Assembly (NCBI GenBank): GCA_963851245.1
Contig: CAWKOH010000002.1
Coordinates: forward strand, 186,001 to 250,000
Reading direction: 5' to 3'
Source: CAWKOH01 sp963851245
Lineage (GTDB): Bacteria > Actinomycetota > Acidimicrobiia > Acidimicrobiales > Palsa-688
DNA: 64,000 bases
Below are positions 59,426 through 64,000 of the stretch, in pieces; the first letter of the stretch is position 1, and every line of letters starts with the position of its first letter. The position numbers and the translations under genes were made by a program. A model generated the notes under the pieces. It was not told where the DNA came from. It saw nothing but the letters and a program-made list of their open reading frames with translations, and did no database searches.

Positions 59426-60607
59426 ATGGCGAGCTTCCGCGACCTGTTACGCGAAACCAAGTCCCGCATCCAGGAAGTCGACACGGCCCAGGCCTCCGAT
59501 GAGGTCGAACAGGCGGGCACCGTCGTGCTGGACGTGCGGGAACCCGACGAGTACGAGCAGGGCGCTCTGGCGGGAGCGGTCCACATTCCTCGGGGACACC
59601 TGGAGAGTCAGGTTGAGGGGCGAATCCCGGATCACGCCGCCCACATCGTCGTTTACTGCGCCGGCGGTACCCGCTCCGCCTTCGCGGCCGACACCCTCTC
59701 CCAGCTTGGCTATACCGATGTGGTCTCTGTGATCGGCGGCTTCAACAAATGGAAGGACGAGGGGCGCCCCTGGACGACACCCGTCTCGCTTTCGCCCGAC
59801 CAGCGCAACCGTTACCAGCGCCACATTCTGCTGCCCGAGGTGGACGTGGCCGGCCAGGCGAAGCTGCTCGACTCCAAGGTCCTCCTGCTCGGGGCCGGGG
59901 GCCTTGGATCACCAGCCGCCCTGTACCTGGCTGCCGCTGGAGTGGGGACGCTGGGGATCATCGACATGGACGTCGTGGACGCATCCAACCTTCAGCGCCA
60001 GATCCTCCACAACCTCGACCGCATCGGAGAGCGGAAGGTGGACTCGGCCAAGAAGACGCTCACCCTGCTGAACCCCGACGTCAACGTGGTCACCTACGAC
60101 GTGCGGCTCGGCGCCGACAACGTCCTGGACATCTTCGCGGGCTATGACGTGATCGTCGACGGCACCGACAACTTCCCGACGCGCTATCTCGTGAACGACG
60201 CCTCCCTCAAGCTCGACATCCCCGTCGTGCACGGCTCGATCTTCCGCTTCGAGGGTCAGGCGAGCGTGTACCTCCCGCATCAGGGCCCCTGCTACCGGTG
60301 CCAGGTCCCGGAGCCGCCGCCGCCGGAGCTGGCGCCGTCCTGCTCGGAAGCGGGCGTGCTGGGCGTGCTGTGCGGGATCATCGGCAGCATCCAGGCCATG
60401 GAGGCGGTCAAGCTGCTCCTCGGAATCGGTGACTCCCTCGCCGGTCGGTTGCTGGCCTACGACTCCTTGGAGCAGAGCTTCCGGACCTTCAAGGTCAACC
60501 GCGATCCGGAGTGCCCGGCGTGCAGCATCCCCAAGGAGGATGTGGTGATCGCCGAGTACGACGGGCTGTGCATGCCCCACCCGGTTCAGGCGCCCCAACC
60601 CGCCTGA
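59426..60607 (+). CDS. moeB: N-terminal rhodanese fused to a MoeB/ThiF-type adenylyltransferase
   Basis: 393 residues. Residues about 12-115 form a rhodanese domain with the sulfur-carrying cysteine C78 in VVYCAGGTRSA. From about 125 a ThiF/MoeB fold follows: RYQRHILLPEVDVAGQAKLLDSKVLLLGAGGLGSPAALYLAAAGVG (ATP site), DASNLQRQILH, DGTDNFPTRYLVND, CYRC and CPAC for zinc, and the catalytic cysteine loop SCSEAGVLGVLCG. It would adenylate and thiolate the C-terminal Gly-Gly of MoaD/ThiS/CysO-like carriers for molybdopterin, thiamin or cysteine synthesis. The best known rhodanese fusion (MoeZ) has the rhodanese at the C terminus; here the order is reversed. Confidence 0.85.
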   Translation: MASFRDLLRETKSRIQEVDTAQASDEVEQAGTVVLDVREPDEYEQGALAGAVHIPRGHLESQVEGRIPDHAAHIVVYCAGGTRSAFAADTLSQLGYTDVVSVIGGFNKWKDEGRPWTTPVSLSPDQRNRYQRHILLPEVDVAGQAKLLDSKVLLLGAGGLGSPAALYLAAAGVGTLGIIDMDVVDASNLQRQILHNLDRIGERKVDSAKKTLTLLNPDVNVVTYDVRLGADNVLDIFAGYDVIVDGTDNFPTRYLVNDASLKLDIPVVHGSIFRFEGQASVYLPHQGPCYRCQVPEPPPPELAPSCSEAGVLGVLCGIIGSIQAMEAVKLLLGIGDSLAGRLLAYDSLEQSFRTFKVNRDPECPACSIPKEDVVIAEYDGLCMPHPVQAPQPA

Positions 60608-60706
60608 GCCACCGCCGGCCCGCCGCTCAGGCTGAACACAAAGACCCTGGCCGCGGACCACTGGCGCGTCCACCCCGTCGGCTACTGCCAACGGCCACGG
60701 CGGATC

Positions 60707-60712
60707 TAACCT
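60707..60712 (+). promoter_or_regulatory. candidate -10 element for the methylmalonyl-CoA mutase gene
   Basis: TAACCT ends 7 bases before ATG 60720. It is too close (1 base) to the ATG at 60714, which favours the second ATG. Confidence 0.5.
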
Positions 60713-60719
60713 GATGGCC

Positions 60720-62303
60720 ATGGCCAGCGACGCCCGACAAACCGATTCCGGTATCGAGATAAAGCCGGTCTACGGTCCCTCCGATTTGCAGGGCTGGGAC
60801 GTCAACGAGCAACTGGGCCAGCCCGGTTCGTACCCGTTCACCCGGGGGATCTACCCGAACATGTACCGGGGCCGGCCGTGGACCATCAGGCAGTACTCGG
60901 GCTTTGGCACCGCCGAAGCCACCAACGAGCGGTGGCGCCTGCTGCTCGCCGGAGGCGGGACGGGACTGTCCTGCGCCTTCGACCTGCCCACGCAGATGGG
61001 CTACGACTCCGACCACCCCCGGGCCGAGGGCGAGGTCGGGAAGGTCGGGGTGGCCATCGATTCGATCGATGACATGCGGATCCTGCTGGGGGGGCTGCCG
61101 CTCGATCAGGTGACCACGTCGATGACGATCAATGCCACCGCGGCGATCCTTTTGCTCCTGTACCAGTTGGTGGCCGAGGAGCAGGGAGTTCCGGGAGCCA
61201 AGCTGGGCGGCACCATCCAGAACGACATCCTGAAAGAGTACGTGGCGCGGGGGACCTACATCTACCCGCCGCGGCAATCGATGCGGTTGATAACCGACAT
61301 CTTCGCCTACTGCCGCGAGTTCCTGCCGAGCTGGAACACCATCTCCATCTCCGGCTACCACATCCGCGAGGCCGGCTCGACGGCCGTGCAGGAGATCGCC
61401 TTCACCCTGGCTAACGGGATCGCCTACGTCGAGGCGGCGGTCGAGGCCGGACTACCAGTCGACGAGTTCGCCCCTCGTGTGAGCTTCTTCTGGAACGCTC
61501 ACAACAATTTCTTCGAAGAGGTGGCCAAGTTCCGGGCGGCGCGGCGGATGTGGGCCCGCATCATGACCCAGCGTTTCAAGGCCAAGGAGGAAAAGAGCAA
61601 GCTGCTCCGGTTCCACACCCAGACCGGAGGTTCCACCCTGACGGCTCAACAGCCCGAGAACAACATCGTGCGGGTGACCCTTCAATCGCTGGCCGCCGTT
61701 CTCGGCGGCACGCAGAGCCTGCACGCCAACGGGTTCGACGAAGCCCTCGGGCTCCCGACCGCCAAGGCGGCCACCATCGCCCTGCGAACCCAGCAGATCG
61801 TTGCCAATGAATCAGGCGTGGTGGACACCACCGATCCGCTGGCCGGCTCCTACTTCGTGGAATCGCTGACGGATGCGGTCGAGGCCGACGCCTGGGCCTA
61901 TCTGGAGAAGATCGACGCCAAGGGCGGCGCCGTCGCCGCCATCGAGGCCGGGTACATGCAGGACGAGATCGAGCAGGCTGCCTACACCTACGCCAAAGAG
62001 GTGGACAGCGGCGAGAAGGTCATCGTCGGGGTCAACCGCTTCGTGGACGATCAGCCCGAGCCGGGAGAGGTGTTCCCGATCGATCCGGCCCTAGAGCGCC
62101 ATCAGGTCGAAAGGGTCGGGGCCACCCGGGCCGAGCGGGATCAGGCGGCCGTCGACGTCGCCCTCCGCGACGTCGGTACGGCCGCTCGCGGTAGCGCCAA
62201 CCTTCTGCCGCCCATCAAGGAAGCCTTGCGCCTCCGTGCCACGCTCGGCGAGGTAAGCGACGTGCTGCGGGCCGAGTTCGGCGAATACCAGCCGAGCCGT
62301 TGA
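60720..62303 (+). CDS. methylmalonyl-CoA mutase, catalytic (alpha) subunit without B12-binding domain
   Basis: 527-residue TIM-barrel half of a B12-dependent acyl-CoA mutase. Motifs are SYPFTRGIYPNMYRGRPWTIRQYSGFGTAEATNERW, LSCAFDLPTQMGYDSDHP, GGTIQNDILKEYVARGTYIYPP, SISGYHIREAGSTAVQE and FFWNAHNNFFEEVAKFRAARRMWA. Tyr59 and Arg177 sit at the positions that, by the alignment I recall, are Tyr89/Arg207 in methylmalonyl-CoA mutase; isobutyryl- and hydroxyisobutyryl-CoA mutases have Phe/Ile and Gln there. So methylmalonyl-CoA is the likely substrate. The C-terminal cobalamin domain is absent and must be a separate protein; none is encoded next to it. Its GTPase chaperone meaB is at 13.5 kb. Confidence 0.88.
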   Translation: MASDARQTDSGIEIKPVYGPSDLQGWDVNEQLGQPGSYPFTRGIYPNMYRGRPWTIRQYSGFGTAEATNERWRLLLAGGGTGLSCAFDLPTQMGYDSDHPRAEGEVGKVGVAIDSIDDMRILLGGLPLDQVTTSMTINATAAILLLLYQLVAEEQGVPGAKLGGTIQNDILKEYVARGTYIYPPRQSMRLITDIFAYCREFLPSWNTISISGYHIREAGSTAVQEIAFTLANGIAYVEAAVEAGLPVDEFAPRVSFFWNAHNNFFEEVAKFRAARRMWARIMTQRFKAKEEKSKLLRFHTQTGGSTLTAQQPENNIVRVTLQSLAAVLGGTQSLHANGFDEALGLPTAKAATIALRTQQIVANESGVVDTTDPLAGSYFVESLTDAVEADAWAYLEKIDAKGGAVAAIEAGYMQDEIEQAAYTYAKEVDSGEKVIVGVNRFVDDQPEPGEVFPIDPALERHQVERVGATRAERDQAAVDVALRDVGTAARGSANLLPPIKEALRLRATLGEVSDVLRAEFGEYQPSR

Positions 62304-62318
62304 GGACGGAGGGGTCCG

Positions 62319-63680
62319 GTGGCCGTACGTATGGTGATAATCGGAGGCGGGCCGGGGGGTAACACCGCCGCCACTTATGCGGCGCGCCTCGGGGCGGAGG
62401 TCACGCTCATAGAGAGCGACATCGTGGGTGGCGCCGCTCACCTCTGGGACTGCATCCCTTCCAAGACCATGATCGCCACCGGGGCGGCCATGAGTTTCTC
62501 GCAGCGCATCGAGGGCATGGGCCTTTCCCACCAGGACGCCGTCCTCGACATCGAGGCTCAGCGCCGGCGGGTCATGCACATCGAGGGCTACCTCAACGGG
62601 CAGGTGACCACTCTGCTGGAAAGCCAGGGGGTGCGCCTGATCCGCGGGGCCGGGCGGGTCAAGGGCCGCCACGAGGTGGTGGCCGAGACCGAGGATGGCA
62701 TAGAGGAGCTCGTCGCCGACGCCATCCTGATCTCCACCGGCAGCCGGCCGCGCATCCCGGACTGGGCCAAGCCGGACGGCGAGATCATCCTGACCACCCG
62801 CCAGGCCTATCCGCCGCCCGCCATGCCGGAGCACCTGGTCGTGATCGGCTCGGGGGTGACCGGGGTCGAGTTCGTGCACATGTTCAGTTCCTTCGGGGCC
62901 AAGGTCACCTTGATCGTCAGCCGGCAGCAGGTGCTGCCGGGCAAGGACCCCGAAGTGGCCGCCGCTCTCGAGGACTCTCTGCTGCAGAGGGGTGTGCGTC
63001 TGTTCAAGGGGGCCCGGGCGATGGGGGTCGAGACGGGCCCGGGCGAGGTGGCGGTCGTGTGCGACGACGGCCGGGTGGCGCGGGGGAGTCACGCCCTCCT
63101 CGCCATCGGATCGATACCGAACAGCGATGGTCTCGGTCTGGAGGCGGCGGGGGTGGAGCTGGACCCCCGTGGCTACATCCCCATCAACCATCACTGCCAG
63201 TCGAACGTCGGCCATATCTACGCCGCCGGCGACGTGTCGGGCAAGCTTCCACTGTCGTCGGTGGCGGCCATGCAGGGCCGCAAGATCGCCGAGCATGTGA
63301 TGGGCATGCACACCCGCGAGCACCGCCACATCGACTACGAGAAGGCCGCTTCGGCCATATTCACCGAGCCCGAGATCGCTGATGTCGGATTGGCCGAGGC
63401 CGACGCCTTCGCCACCGGTCGGAAGATCCGGGTGACCAAGGTGCCTTACGCGGCGGCCGCCAAGGCCCTTATCAACGACGATCCCGGTGGCTTCGTGAAG
63501 ATTGTGTCGGACCCGGCGACCGGCGTGGTGCTGGGCGGCTCCATCGTGGGCCGGCACGCGGCCGAGCTCATATCGGTCCTCGCCCTGGCCGTTACCGCCC
63601 ACCTCAAGGTGAGTGACATCGTCGAGAGCTGCCTGGTCCATCCGACACTCTCCGAAGCCCTCGCCGAGGCCGCCGAGTAA
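62319..63680 (+). CDS. LpdA-like NAD(P)H flavoprotein (pyridine nucleotide-disulfide oxidoreductase fold)
   Basis: 453-residue FAD/NAD enzyme. The FAD motif is VIIGGGPGGNTAATYAARLG, the NAD(P) motif is LVVIGSGVTGVEFVHMFSSFGAKVTLI, and the second FAD motif is GHIYAAGDVSG. Where dihydrolipoamide dehydrogenases have a redox CxxxxC, this protein reads GGAAHLWDCIPSK with only C45, so the disulfide is missing. That is the hallmark of the mycobacterial LpdA (Rv3303c)-type NAD(P)H:quinone reductases. The C-terminal interface keeps HPTLSEALAEA. It starts 15 bases after the mutase gene and is probably co-transcribed. Confidence 0.83.
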   Translation: MAVRMVIIGGGPGGNTAATYAARLGAEVTLIESDIVGGAAHLWDCIPSKTMIATGAAMSFSQRIEGMGLSHQDAVLDIEAQRRRVMHIEGYLNGQVTTLLESQGVRLIRGAGRVKGRHEVVAETEDGIEELVADAILISTGSRPRIPDWAKPDGEIILTTRQAYPPPAMPEHLVVIGSGVTGVEFVHMFSSFGAKVTLIVSRQQVLPGKDPEVAAALEDSLLQRGVRLFKGARAMGVETGPGEVAVVCDDGRVARGSHALLAIGSIPNSDGLGLEAAGVELDPRGYIPINHHCQSNVGHIYAAGDVSGKLPLSSVAAMQGRKIAEHVMGMHTREHRHIDYEKAASAIFTEPEIADVGLAEADAFATGRKIRVTKVPYAAAAKALINDDPGGFVKIVSDPATGVVLGGSIVGRHAAELISVLALAVTAHLKVSDIVESCLVHPTLSEALAEAAE

Positions 63681-63698
63681 GACCCCGGCGGAAGGGCG

Positions 63699-64000
63699 TC
63701 AGCGTCTTCTGGCCAGGAAGATCTCGCCCCATAGCGACTCACGCAGCTTGGCCCGGTCGACCTTCCATCCGTACCGCTCGAGAGCCTGCTCGAAGTAGGA
63801 GCGCTGGAAGCCCAGCTCCAACCATCCATTGCGGCGGATGGCCCACAGCGACTCACCGTCGAGACGAAGTCCCCAGGGAACGGGGAACGACTCGATGATC
63901 GGCTCAGCCGCGAACATGACCCGGCCCTCGGGTGCCACCACCCGGTCCAGGCCTGAGATCAGCTCCAGGTGGTTGGAACAGTGGTGGAAGGACTCGAAGA
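63699..64000 (-). CDS. SAM-dependent methyltransferase, C-terminal part (5' end beyond the window)
   Basis: About 100 C-terminal residues are visible on the minus strand, open to the window edge. The segment FESFHHCSNHLELISGLDRVVAPEGRVMFAAEP is the motif II/III region (strand-turn with APEGR and FAAEP) of a class I methyltransferase of the type often linked to sugar or glycan methylation. The end is WLELGFQRSYFEQALERYGW ... RESLWGEIFLARRR. The substrate is unknown, and the SAM-binding glycine loop would lie outside the window. Confidence 0.65.
   Translation of the reverse strand, partial: FESFHHCSNHLELISGLDRVVAPEGRVMFAAEPIIESFPVPWGLRLDGESLWAIRRNGWLELGFQRSYFEQALERYGWKVDRAKLRESLWGEIFLARRR

Noticed and set aside
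1..64000. tRNA or rRNA genes, insertion sequences, prophage, toxin-antitoxin or defence islands
   Set aside because: Scanned both strands for conserved tRNA T-loop patterns, transposase motifs, integrases, phage structural genes and repeats with spacers; nothing credible was seen.

Overview
The window is a high-GC bacterial chromosome segment of dense housekeeping genes. The gene set points to an actinobacterium: a GlgE alpha-glucan operon, a PASTA-domain Ser/Thr kinase, an IclR (NdgR/LtbR-type) regulator divergent from leuCD, a DUF4333-like lipoprotein, a sunset-like domain and many apparently leaderless genes. An Acidimicrobiia-like lineage is my best guess, but that is inference. I found no rRNA, tRNA, insertion sequence, prophage or CRISPR array.

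Layout. 0-6.5 kb: the end of the ATP synthase operon (atpG', atpD, atpC), then on the minus strand a WecA-type polyprenyl-phosphate transferase and glyA, a fused 2H-phosphoesterase/GNAT protein, and glpX. 6.6-14.6 kb: a GT39-like membrane glycosyltransferase, a UGM-like FAD oxidoreductase, an intergenic region with candidate small ORFs, an unrecognised zinc-ribbon protein built from a duplicated two-domain unit, two hydrolases and meaB. 14.6-24.3 kb: glgP divergent from glgE-treS-mak-glgB, which together make, branch and degrade alpha-glucan from trehalose/maltose-1-phosphate. 24.3-31.3 kb: an L,D-transpeptidase, galT, a cysteine desulfurase, mnmA and ligA, with the first three riddled by frameshifts. 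31.3-37.8 kb: the PASTA kinase, an SCP2 protein, gatCAB and a lipoprotein. 37.8-55.5 kb: amino-acid synthesis (ilvD, ilvBNC with an attenuator, serC, an aspartate-type aminotransferase, serA, leuCD and its regulator), interrupted by an esterase, phoU, a universal stress protein, a D-Ala-D-Ala carboxypeptidase and a GGDEF/EAL protein. 55.5-64 kb: an alpha/beta hydrolase, a conserved-looking unknown, a sirtuin, a nitroreductase, a rhodanese-MoeB fusion, the catalytic subunit of methylmalonyl-CoA mutase, an LpdA-like flavoprotein and a truncated methyltransferase.

Three things cut across the window. (1) About 26 apparent frameshifts break otherwise well conserved genes. Nearly all are explained by inserted bases, and about 21 of them lie between 24.5 and 30.1 kb, so they look like sequencing or assembly errors rather than biology. 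(2) At about 18 genes a TANNNT-like hexamer ends 6-8 bases (most often exactly 6) before the start codon with no Shine-Dalgarno sequence. This indicates widespread leaderless transcription and helps choose starts. (3) The ilvBNC leader holds a textbook transcription attenuator with a branched-chain-rich 11-codon peptide and an unusual pair of identical competing arms.
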